A stretch of 18,440 bases of DNA from Betaproteobacteria bacterium (lineage in GTDB: Bacteria; Pseudomonadota; Gammaproteobacteria; Burkholderiales; SG8-41), in assembly GCA_025353085.1 (NCBI GenBank), contig JANXRI010000414.1:1-18440 (forward strand). The letters run 5' to 3'. The notes below the pieces were generated by a model. The model was given only the letters and a program-made list of their open reading frames with translations, had not been told where the DNA came from and did not search any database. Positions 6,803 through 12,881 of the stretch are shown piece by piece. A program made the translations under genes and the position numbers. Positions within the stretch are counted from its first letter, which is position 1; each line of letters starts with the position of its first letter.

Positions 6803-7708
6803 ATGACAACCAATCTTAAAATCTGCCTCGCCAGTCTGGCATTGCTGGTAACAACGCCAGCAGTTGCCGCGCTCAATATTTTTGCCTGCACGCCCGAGTG
6901 GGGTGCGCTGAGCAAGGAAATCGGCGGCGATAAAGCGACGGTCTACAACGCGACGAATGCGCTGCAGGACCCGCACCGCGTTGAAGCGCGGCCGAGTTTG
7001 ATCGCGCGCGCGCGCAGCGCCGATCTGGTGGTTTGCACCGGCGCCCAACTCGAGATTGGCTGGCTGCCATTGGTGCTCACGCAAGCGGGCAATGCCAAAA
7101 TACAGCTGGGGCAGGCCGGTTATTTCGAAGTGGCGCGCACCGTCACGATGCTCGAAGTGCCGGCCTCTATCGATCGCGCGCAGGGTGACGTGCATCCGGG
7201 CGGCAATCCCCATCTGCATCTTGACCCGCGCAATATCGCCAAAGCTGCCGGCGCGTTGACCGAGCGCATGGCGCAACTCGATCCGGCGGCAGCCGAATTT
7301 TATCGCGCGCGCGGCAAAGCGTTTCTCGCACGCTGGACTGAAGCGATCGCACGGTGGGAAAAAGAAGCCGCACCGCTCAAAGGCCTGCCGATCGTCGTGT
7401 ATCACAAGAACATGTCGTATTTAATCGCGTGGCTTGGCATGCGCGAAGTGGGCTCGCTCGAACCCAAGCCCGGCTTGCCGCCGACCGCGAGCCATTTGTC
7501 GGCCCTGCTGGCCCAGTTGCAGCGCGACCCGGCAAGGGCAATCGTGCTGGCGGCTTACAACGATCCGCGCGGCGGCGACTGGCTCGCCGAGCATGCGAAA
7601 ATACCCGTCGTGATTCTGCCCTTCACCGTTGGCGGCAATGAAAAAGCCAATGATCTATTCGGGCTCTTCGATGACAGCATCGCGCGGCTGCTGGCAGTCA
7701 AGAAGTGA
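6803..7708 (+). CDS. ZnuA-like periplasmic metal-binding protein (cluster A-I)
   Basis: A 301-residue substrate-binding protein of the ZnuA/PsaA family, with a signal peptide ending at A-V-A-A (residue 23). Likely metal ligands are H58 (D-P-H), H137 in the family motif N-P-H-L-H-L-D-P (H131 and H139 lie close by) and H201 (Y-H-K-N-M-S-Y). Three histidines point to zinc rather than manganese, by analogy with ZnuA H60/H143/H207. The long His-rich loop of E. coli ZnuA is missing: no His lies between residues 58 and 131. The region where manganese-type proteins carry an acidic ligand reads A-Y-N-D. GGAGCGAG before the ATG serves as ribosome binding site. The gene follows the barrel by 18 bases and its stop overlaps the permease start (GTGA), so the three are clearly one operon. 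Confidence 0.9.
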   Translation: MTTNLKICLASLALLVTTPAVAALNIFACTPEWGALSKEIGGDKATVYNATNALQDPHRVEARPSLIARARSADLVVCTGAQLEIGWLPLVLTQAGNAKIQLGQAGYFEVARTVTMLEVPASIDRAQGDVHPGGNPHLHLDPRNIAKAAGALTERMAQLDPAAAEFYRARGKAFLARWTEAIARWEKEAAPLKGLPIVVYHKNMSYLIAWLGMREVGSLEPKPGLPPTASHLSALLAQLQRDPARAIVLAAYNDPRGGDWLAEHAKIPVVILPFTVGGNEKANDLFGLFDDSIARLLAVKK

Positions 7709-8478
7709 ACCCGACCGGATTTGATTTCACGATTCTGCTGCCGGCGCTGATCGCCGGCGTGCTGGTCACCGCGACGCATGTGCCGCTCGGCGTGCAGGTG
7801 CTCGCGCGCGGCATCGTCTTCATCGATCTCGCGATTGCGCAGATTGCAGGGCTCGGCGTGATCTGCGCCGACTGGCTCGGTTTCGAAGCGCACGGCTGGG
7901 CGGTGCAAATTTCAGCATTGACGGCCGCGCTGGCGGGCGCGTTGCTGCTGACGTGGACGGAAAAGCACTGGCCTGAAGTGCAGGAAGCTTTGATCGGCGT
8001 GACGTTCATCCTCGCGGCAAGCGGCGCGCTGATTATTCTGGCAAGCAACCCTCATGGCGCCGAGCATCTGAAGGAATTGCTCATCGGCCAGATTCTGTGG
8101 GTCGACCCGGCGCGACTACCGTGGGTCGCCGCGGCCTATGCGTTACTTTTGCTGCTGTGGTTCTCGTTCGGCGAACGCATCGGCCGGGTCGGTTTTTATC
8201 TGCTGTTTGCGTGCGCGGTAACCGCGTCGGTGCAATTGGTCGGCCTTTATCTCGTGTTCACGACGCTGATCGTGCCGGCGCTCGCGACCCGCCGCTTCAC
8301 GCGCTACCGTTTCGCCGCCGCCTATGCACTCGGGGTGACCGGTTATGGGCTGGGACTGGTAACATCCGCGATGACTGACTGGCCGTCCGGGCCGGCCATC
8401 GTGTGGGTGATGTCCGGGCTGGCGGTCATCGTGTTTGCCGGCAGCCCGCGGTCGGCGGCACCCGTTGGCCACAGTTAG
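7705..8478 (+). CDS. ABC-3 family metal permease, no partner ATPase in the window
   Basis: A 257-residue polytopic inner-membrane protein with about eight hydrophobic helices, similar in length and layout to ZnuB/MntB permeases. The GTG start lies inside the previous stop (4-base overlap), so translation is coupled to the ZnuA-like gene. At the site where typical ABC-3 permeases read D-A-L-S-H-A-x-x-P-G, this protein has I-D-L-A-I-A-Q-I-A-G-L-G-V (residues 40–52), with Gln for the His and no Pro-Gly. Such I-D-L-A-x-A-Q sequences occur in a divergent ABC-3 subgroup, as I recall. No ATP-binding-cassette gene (Walker A, LSGGQ, Walker B) is encoded in the cluster or elsewhere in the window. It may borrow an ATPase coded elsewhere, or work differently. 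Zinc or a related divalent metal is the expected substrate. Confidence 0.85.
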   Translation: MNPTGFDFTILLPALIAGVLVTATHVPLGVQVLARGIVFIDLAIAQIAGLGVICADWLGFEAHGWAVQISALTAALAGALLLTWTEKHWPEVQEALIGVTFILAASGALIILASNPHGAEHLKELLIGQILWVDPARLPWVAAAYALLLLLWFSFGERIGRVGFYLLFACAVTASVQLVGLYLVFTTLIVPALATRRFTRYRFAAAYALGVTGYGLGLVTSAMTDWPSGPAIVWVMSGLAVIVFAGSPRSAAPVGHS

Positions 8479-8537
8479 CGCCCACGCGCGGCGCATCGCA
8501 ACACAACAGCAACCTCATAAGCGGCTTAATCGCGATC

Positions 8538-9473
8538 ATGCACCCTCATTCGCACGCGCACGATCATCAGCATGTCCACCATAGCGGCGCGCGCACTGCG
8601 CGGCTGAGCCGTGCGTTTGCGCTCGGCATCGCGCTCAATTTTGCGTTCGTCATCGCCGAAACGATTTGCGGCTTGATGGCCAATTCGCTCGCGCTCGTGG
8701 CCGATGCGGTACATAACCTGAGCGATGTCGTCGGGTTGGTGCTTGCGTGGGGCGCATCGGCGCTCGCGATGCGGCCGCCATCAGCGCGTTTCACGTACGG
8801 CTTGCGCGGTTCAACCATTCTCGCCGCGCTCGCGAACGCGATGCTGTTGCTGGTGGTGACCGGTGGCATTGCATGGGAAGCGGTGCTGCGGTTTAAAACT
8901 GCCGGCGATTTAAACGAGACGCTGATGATTTGGGTGGCGCTGGCCGGCATCTTGATCAACGGCGGCACGGCATGGCTCTTTATGGCTGACCGTAAAAGCG
9001 ATCTTAATGTGCGCGGCGCCTATCTGCACATGGCGGCCGACGCCGGCGTGTCGCTCGGCGTGGCAATCGCCGGCGCGGGCATTATGCTAACCGGCTGGCT
9101 CTGGCTTGATCCGGCGGTAAGTCTCTTGATCGTCGTGACAATATTCGTCGGCACGTGGGGACTTTTGCGCGATTCGCTGAAGCTGGCACTGCAAGCCGCA
9201 CCCGAGAACGTCGATCCGCTCGAGGTCAGACGCTACCTGTGCGACCGCGAAGGCGTGACGGAGGTGCACGATCTGCACATCTGGGCGATGAGCACGACGG
9301 AAACCGCGTTGACCGTGCATCTGGTGATGCCGGCCGGTCATCCGGGCGACGATTTTTTTAAGCGCGTGGTGGATGATATCGAGCATCGCTTCCGCATCGG
9401 CCATGTCACTATCCAGATCGAGACGGGAACTTCAGGCAGCCCGTGCGCTCTCGCTCCTGACCACGTCGTGTGA
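8538..9473 (+). CDS. cation diffusion facilitator (CzcD/ZitB-like zinc exporter)
   Basis: A 311-residue CDF-family transporter, which exchanges cytoplasmic Zn2+ for protons. The ATG at 8538 is chosen because it opens a His-rich tail with eight His in the first 15 residues (H-P-H-S-H-A-H-D-H). The transmembrane zinc site is complete: H59 and D63 (V-A-D-A-V-H-N-L-S-D) in helix 2, and H164 and D168 (H-M-A-A-D) in helix 5. This HD–HD arrangement is typical of zinc-selective CDFs. About six transmembrane helices (about 25–210) are followed by the cytoplasmic ferredoxin-like domain, with V-H-D-L-H-I-W at about 243–249. It follows the permease by 59 bases with no strong ribosome binding site. An exporter sharing a cluster with uptake-type genes is noteworthy. 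Confidence 0.93.
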   Translation: MHPHSHAHDHQHVHHSGARTARLSRAFALGIALNFAFVIAETICGLMANSLALVADAVHNLSDVVGLVLAWGASALAMRPPSARFTYGLRGSTILAALANAMLLLVVTGGIAWEAVLRFKTAGDLNETLMIWVALAGILINGGTAWLFMADRKSDLNVRGAYLHMAADAGVSLGVAIAGAGIMLTGWLWLDPAVSLLIVVTIFVGTWGLLRDSLKLALQAAPENVDPLEVRRYLCDREGVTEVHDLHIWAMSTTETALTVHLVMPAGHPGDDFFKRVVDDIEHRFRIGHVTIQIETGTSGSPCALAPDHVV

Positions 9474-9500
9474 TTGAATACGACCGGCGCGCCTCCATAT
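9474..9500 (+). promoter_or_regulatory. sigma-32-like heat-shock promoter of hslVU
   Basis: TTGAAT at 9474–9479 is followed after 13 bases by CTCCATAT at 9493–9500. The RpoH (sigma-32) consensus is CTTGAAA, 11–15 bases, CCCCATNT, so the -10 element matches at seven of eight positions and the -35 core TTGAA is intact. It begins directly after the CDF stop codon, and the start point would fall near 9507, giving an hslV leader of about 55 bases. HslVU is heat-shock controlled in many proteobacteria. Confidence 0.55.
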
Positions 9501-9517
9501 CGGCTTAACGGCGCGCC
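9486..9517. repeat. paired GGCGCGCC octamers before hslV
   Basis: The 8-bp palindrome GGCGCGCC occurs at 9486–9493 and 9510–9517 and can form a GC-only stem with a 16-base loop in DNA. The first copy overlaps the spacer of the heat-shock promoter. A third copy is at 10147–10154, on the other side of hslV, and I noticed none elsewhere in the window. Confidence 0.4.
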
Positions 9518-9561
9518 TTCCGGCAAGCCTTCATTCACCGCTTTAACCTTCGGGCCTTCTC

Positions 9562-10098
9562 ATGGAGCAATTTCACGGTACCACGATCGTGTCGGCGCGG
9601 CGCGGCGCGCGCGTTGCATTGGGCGGCGATGGCCAGGTCACATTGGGCAACATCGTCATCAAGGCGAGCGCGCGAAAAGTGCGGCGCTTGTATGGAGACA
9701 AGATACTCGCCGGTTTCGCGGGCGGCACGGCGGATGCCTTTACGCTATTCGAACGGTTTGAGGCCAAGCTCGACAAACACCAGGGCAATTTGTTGCGTTC
9801 GGCCGTTGAACTCGCCAAGGATTGGCGCACTGACCGCATGTTGCGGCGGCTCGAGGCCATGCTCGTCGTGTGCGATGCGCAGAGTTCATTGATCATCTCG
9901 GGCAATGGCGACGTACTTGAACCGGAACAGGGACTCGTCGCCATCGGCAGCGGCGGGCCGTATGCACAGGCCGCCGCGCGCGCCCTGCTCGACCACACGG
10001 CAATGCCGCCCGAAGAAATCGTGAAAAAAGCGCTGACGATCGCCGGCGACTTGTGCATCTACACCAACCAGCAGCATGCAATCGAAATACTCGAGTGA
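9562..10098 (+). CDS. hslV: HslV peptidase subunit of the HslVU protease
   Basis: A 178-residue threonine peptidase that forms a double hexamer capped by HslU and degrades unfolded or regulatory proteins in the cytoplasm. The mature enzyme should begin at T7 after removal of M-E-Q-F-H-G, exposing the catalytic T-T-I-V-S. A six-residue propeptide of this kind is typical of betaproteobacteria. The proteasome-beta-like core is full length: G-D-G-Q-V-T-L-G-N, R-K-V-R-R-L-Y, F-A-G-G-T-A-D-A-F-T-L-F-E-R and A-I-G-S-G-G-P-Y-A-Q-A-A-A-R-A-L. There is no Shine-Dalgarno sequence before the ATG. It is preceded by the sigma-32-like promoter and followed 101 bases later by hslU. Confidence 0.97.
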   Translation: MEQFHGTTIVSARRGARVALGGDGQVTLGNIVIKASARKVRRLYGDKILAGFAGGTADAFTLFERFEAKLDKHQGNLLRSAVELAKDWRTDRMLRRLEAMLVVCDAQSSLIISGNGDVLEPEQGLVAIGSGGPYAQAAARALLDHTAMPPEEIVKKALTIAGDLCIYTNQQHAIEILE

Positions 10099-10199
10099 AA
10101 CCGCTGCATGAGCAGTAACGCGTGAAGCTCGGGCCGTCAAATTGATGGCGCGCCTGTGCCGATGTTTTCCGCCACCGCTACATCCCCCTGATTGATTTT
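10099..10199. other. hslV–hslU spacer
   Basis: A 101-base gap, longer than usual for these two genes. It contains a GGCGCGCC octamer (10147–10154), a short CTGC/GCAG inverted repeat near 10105 and no obvious promoter or terminator. No Shine-Dalgarno sequence is visible before hslU. Confidence 0.4.
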
Positions 10200-11525
10200 A
10201 TGAGCCAAATGACCCCGCAGGAAATCGTCCACGAACTGGATAAACACATCATCGGGCAGGATGCGGCCAAGCGCGCGGTCGCGATCGCGCTGCGCAACCG
10301 GTGGCGGCGGCAACAGGTTGCCGAGCCGCTGCGCCACGAGATCACGCCGAAAAACATTCTGATGATAGGGCCGACCGGCGTCGGCAAAACCGAGATTGCG
10401 CGCCGCCTCGCGCGGCTGGCAGACGCGCCGTTCATAAAAGTCGAGGCCACCAAGTTCACGGAAGTCGGGTATGTCGGCCGTGACGTCGATACGATCATTC
10501 GCGATCTCGTGGAAACCGCCGTGAAGCAGACGCGCGATCAAGCGACGCGTAAGGTGCGCCATCAGGCCGCGGACCAGGCTGAAGAACGCCTCCTCGACGT
10601 ATTGCTGCCACCGGCACGCGACGGCGTCACCGCCCTCAGCGAAGCGGATAACGCAACACGCCAGAAATTTCGCAAGCGGTTGCGTGAAGGCGAGCTCGAT
10701 GACAAGGAAGTCGAGATCGAAGTGGCGGCGCAGCAGCCGCACATGGAAATCTTCGCGCCGCCCGGCATGGAAGATCTCACTTCACAAATCCAGGGCATGT
10801 TCCAGAACATCGGCGCGACGCGGCGCAAAACCCGCAAGGTAAAAATTCGCGAGGCGATGAAACTTCTCACCGAAGAAGAAGCCGCCAAGCTCGTGAACGA
10901 CGATGAGCTCAAACTGCTGGCCGTCGCCAACGTAGAGCAGAACGGCATCGTGTTTCTCGACGAAATCGACAAGATCACGACGCGCGGCGAGGCGTCGGGC
11001 ATCGACGTTTCGCGCCAGGGCGTGCAACGGGATCTGTTGCCGCTCGTCGAGGGCACCACCGTGACGACCAAGTACGGCATGATCAAGACCGACCACATCC
11101 TGTTTATCGCGAGCGGCGCATTTCATCTCGCCAAGCCGTCGGATTTAATCCCCGAATTGCAGGGACGTTTCCCGATTCGCGTCGAGCTCGCGAGTCTCTC
11201 GATCGACGACTTCGAGCAGATACTGACGAACACCGACGCGTGCTTGACGCGCCAATATGAGGCGCTGCTGGCGACTGAAGGGGTGAAAATCGAATTTCAC
11301 CCGACGGCCATCAAGCGTCTGGCCGAAATCGCCTGGCAGGTAAACGAAAAAACCGAGAACATCGGCGCGCGCCGTTTGTATACCGTAATGGAGAAACTGC
11401 TCGAGGAAATTTCATATGACGCGGCCCGGCATTCGGGAGAGGCGATCGCGATCGACGCCGCCTATGTCGACATGCGATTGAAAGGGCTCGCGCAAAGCGA
11501 GGACCTCGCACGCTACGTGCTGTAA
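10200..11525 (+). CDS. hslU: HslU ATPase subunit of the HslVU protease
   Basis: A 441-residue AAA+ unfoldase that feeds substrates to HslV. The Walker A motif G-P-T-G-V-G-K-T is at residues 57–64, the central pore loop G-Y-V-G-R-D at 90–95 and Walker B with G-I-V-F-L-D-E-I-D at 249–257. Between them lies the intermediate (I) domain, about 110–240. Sensor-2 I-G-A-R-R-L and the C-terminal tail E-D-L-A-R-Y-V-L, which docks between HslV subunits, are intact. Length and sequence are as expected for betaproteobacteria. The gene ends 225 bases before the convergent rlpA stop; a relic of another gene fills most of that gap. It is probably co-transcribed with hslV under heat-shock control. Confidence 0.98.
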   Translation: MSQMTPQEIVHELDKHIIGQDAAKRAVAIALRNRWRRQQVAEPLRHEITPKNILMIGPTGVGKTEIARRLARLADAPFIKVEATKFTEVGYVGRDVDTIIRDLVETAVKQTRDQATRKVRHQAADQAEERLLDVLLPPARDGVTALSEADNATRQKFRKRLREGELDDKEVEIEVAAQQPHMEIFAPPGMEDLTSQIQGMFQNIGATRRKTRKVKIREAMKLLTEEEAAKLVNDDELKLLAVANVEQNGIVFLDEIDKITTRGEASGIDVSRQGVQRDLLPLVEGTTVTTKYGMIKTDHILFIASGAFHLAKPSDLIPELQGRFPIRVELASLSIDDFEQILTNTDACLTRQYEALLATEGVKIEFHPTAIKRLAEIAWQVNEKTENIGARRLYTVMEKLLEEISYDAARHSGEAIAIDAAYVDMRLKGLAQSEDLARYVL

Positions 11526-11535
11526 AGGCGGTTGC

Positions 11536-11728
11536 AATCGGGCGTTGGCTGCCGCCAGCGTGCCGACTGATGTCAGCGGTAAATTCGTGGTCGATGCGCG
11601 CGTGCGCTACCAGTTGCATCAGCGATGGAGCGCTGCGGTCGGCGTCAGACTATCTGAATAACCACAAATATTTTTTTTCACCCGTTCTCGCAACGCACTG
11701 TCATCGCGAGTTGAAGTTCGCGTTGTGA
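11536..11728 (+). pseudogene. decayed 3' end of a TonB-dependent receptor gene
   Basis: No intact gene lies here, but three frames joined together read as the last strands of a TonB-dependent outer-membrane receptor. Frame one (to 11646) gives G-K-F-V-V-D-A-R-V-R-Y-Q-L, then H-Q-R-W-S-A-A-V-G-V. After an extra A at 11647 a second frame gives D-Y-L-N-N-H-K-Y-F-F. Past a T8 run (11671–11678) a third gives F-H-P-F-S-Q-R-T-V-I-A. After one missing base near 11706 it closes as E-L-K-F-A-L-stop at 11728. This matches the usual receptor ending (G-V-D-N-L, K-Y-F-x-F-H-P-x-x-Q-R-T, E-L-K, aromatic or hydrophobic last residue). The 5' part of the gene is absent; hslU lies directly upstream. The first ten or so codons of the stated interval are weak. 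Confidence 0.7.
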
Positions 11729-11750
11729 CCGCAATTGCGACGTGCCAGCG

Positions 11751-12866
11751 CTAACGCGCAAACACCATCGCCTTGATGCCCAGCGACTGGCTGATGCGGT
11801 CAGCGGCGGCGCGCGCGTCGGCCTGATTCACGTAAGGCCCGGCATGCACGCGAAAGAGGCCGTCCTTCGGATAGACGTGTAGCGCGGGCGCGAGCCAGTC
11901 GACCTGCCTGCGCAGGCGCGCCAGATAACTGTCTGCATTGTCCTGGGAACCGAAGGCGGCCAGTTGCAGGAACAGGCCTTTCTGCTCAGCGGTGACGGCG
12001 ATTGAAGCGTCTGGCGTCACCGGTGGGGGTGTGGCTGCTTCCGCACTGATCGCAGGCGCCAGCAACGGCACGCCAACCGGCGCGACCGGCGGCAGTAAAG
12101 GAGTTGCGCTACTAACCGTTGGAATAGCCGGCACGGGCGGCGGCGCTGCAGCAACCGACGAGGTCGTCGGCGTGCCCGCATCCGGGATGATGGTTTCAAC
12201 CTCCACCATTGCTTTGCCACCGCCCAACACCCCCAGCTTGAAGGCCGCCGTATACGACAGATCGATCAGACGATCGGGATAAAAAGGCCCGCGGTCATTG
12301 ATGCGGACAATCACCGATTTGTTGGTGGCAATGTTGGTCACGCGCGCGAAACTTGGAATCGGCAGGGTGGTGTGCGCCGCAGTCATGCCGTACATGTCGT
12401 AAATTTCGCCGGATGAAGTTTGCACTCCGTGATAGCGCCGTCCATACCAACTCGCCAGGCCGCGCGCTTTATACGGCACGACCTGTGTCATTGGGGTGAA
12501 GCTCTGGCCCATGACGACGTACGGGCGCATCGCGCCGCGCGCGAGCGGCTCGCGTTTCGGTACTGCGTCCGGCACCTGATCGAGATTAGGCGGCGGATTG
12601 TCACCGGGCCCATCGTTCAAATAATAGCTGCCGCCGCGCGAAGTAGACGGTTTGCCGGGCACCGGTGCGCCGTCTGGCGCTCGCGCGATGGGCGGTGCAG
12701 GCTGCTCGCGCGAGCTCATGCTGCCGCAGCCACTCATAATCGCTGCGAGGAACGCTGCGACTATGAGGTAATGGCGAATGGGCAATGGGTAATGGGTATT
12801 CCCCCGCCCATTCTTGGTCGCAAAAACGTGAGCCCGCACTATCGGTTTTCTCCCATCACGCATCAC
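11751..12866 (-). CDS. rlpA: septal-ring lipoprotein / lytic transglycosylase RlpA
   Basis: A lipoprotein with a double-psi beta-barrel and a SPOR domain; in Pseudomonas RlpA cleaves glycan strands stripped of peptides. Numbered from the longest frame (371 residues), the lipobox is I-M-S-G-C47, followed by the family motif Y-Y-L-N-D-G-P-G-D-N-P-P (81–92). The barrel covers about 134–225 (A-S-W-Y-G, R-I-N-D-R-G-P-F), then comes a Pro/Ala linker to about 290 and the SPOR domain 298–370. The start is undecided: GTG 12866 and ATG 12863 give an oddly long leader, GTG 12839 has a GGGAGA upstream, and TTG 12785 gives the neatest lipoprotein signal (M-P-I-R-H-Y-L-I-V-A-A). Codons before 12785 are partly heptamer repeat. 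It is the last gene of the mre operon. Confidence 0.9.
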   Translation of the reverse strand: MMRDGRKPIVRAHVFATKNGRGNTHYPLPIRHYLIVAAFLAAIMSGCGSMSSREQPAPPIARAPDGAPVPGKPSTSRGGSYYLNDGPGDNPPPNLDQVPDAVPKREPLARGAMRPYVVMGQSFTPMTQVVPYKARGLASWYGRRYHGVQTSSGEIYDMYGMTAAHTTLPIPSFARVTNIATNKSVIVRINDRGPFYPDRLIDLSYTAAFKLGVLGGGKAMVEVETIIPDAGTPTTSSVAAAPPPVPAIPTVSSATPLLPPVAPVGVPLLAPAISAEAATPPPVTPDASIAVTAEQKGLFLQLAAFGSQDNADSYLARLRRQVDWLAPALHVYPKDGLFRVHAGPYVNQADARAAADRISQSLGIKAMVFAR

Positions 12867-12881
12867 ACATTACCCATCACG
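12767..12881. repeat. inverted pair of heptamer-repeat arms at the rodA–rlpA junction
   Basis: Two 30-base arms, 12767–12796 and 12852–12881, are each made of four loose 7-base units. On the plus strand the left arm reads GTAATGG, CGAATGG, GCAATGG, GTAATGG. On the minus strand the right arm reads GTGATGG, GTAATGT, GTGATGC, GTGATGG. The arms are inverted copies, matching at 21 of 30 positions; in RNA four of the differences are G·U pairs. The 55-base core between them is not repetitive. The right arm includes the rodA stop, and all candidate rlpA starts lie in the arms or core. Confidence 0.7.

Noticed and set aside
6551..7405. 284-codon open frame antisense to the barrel and ZnuA-like genes
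   Set aside because: It crosses two well-supported plus-strand genes and has no domain, signal or start context.
10144..10194. 16-codon ORF before hslU
   Set aside because: No ribosome binding site, Pro/Cys-rich with no similarity, likely chance.
11671..11678. T8 run after hslU as an intrinsic terminator
   Set aside because: No GC-rich stem precedes it; it is better explained as a run of Phe codons in the decayed receptor gene.
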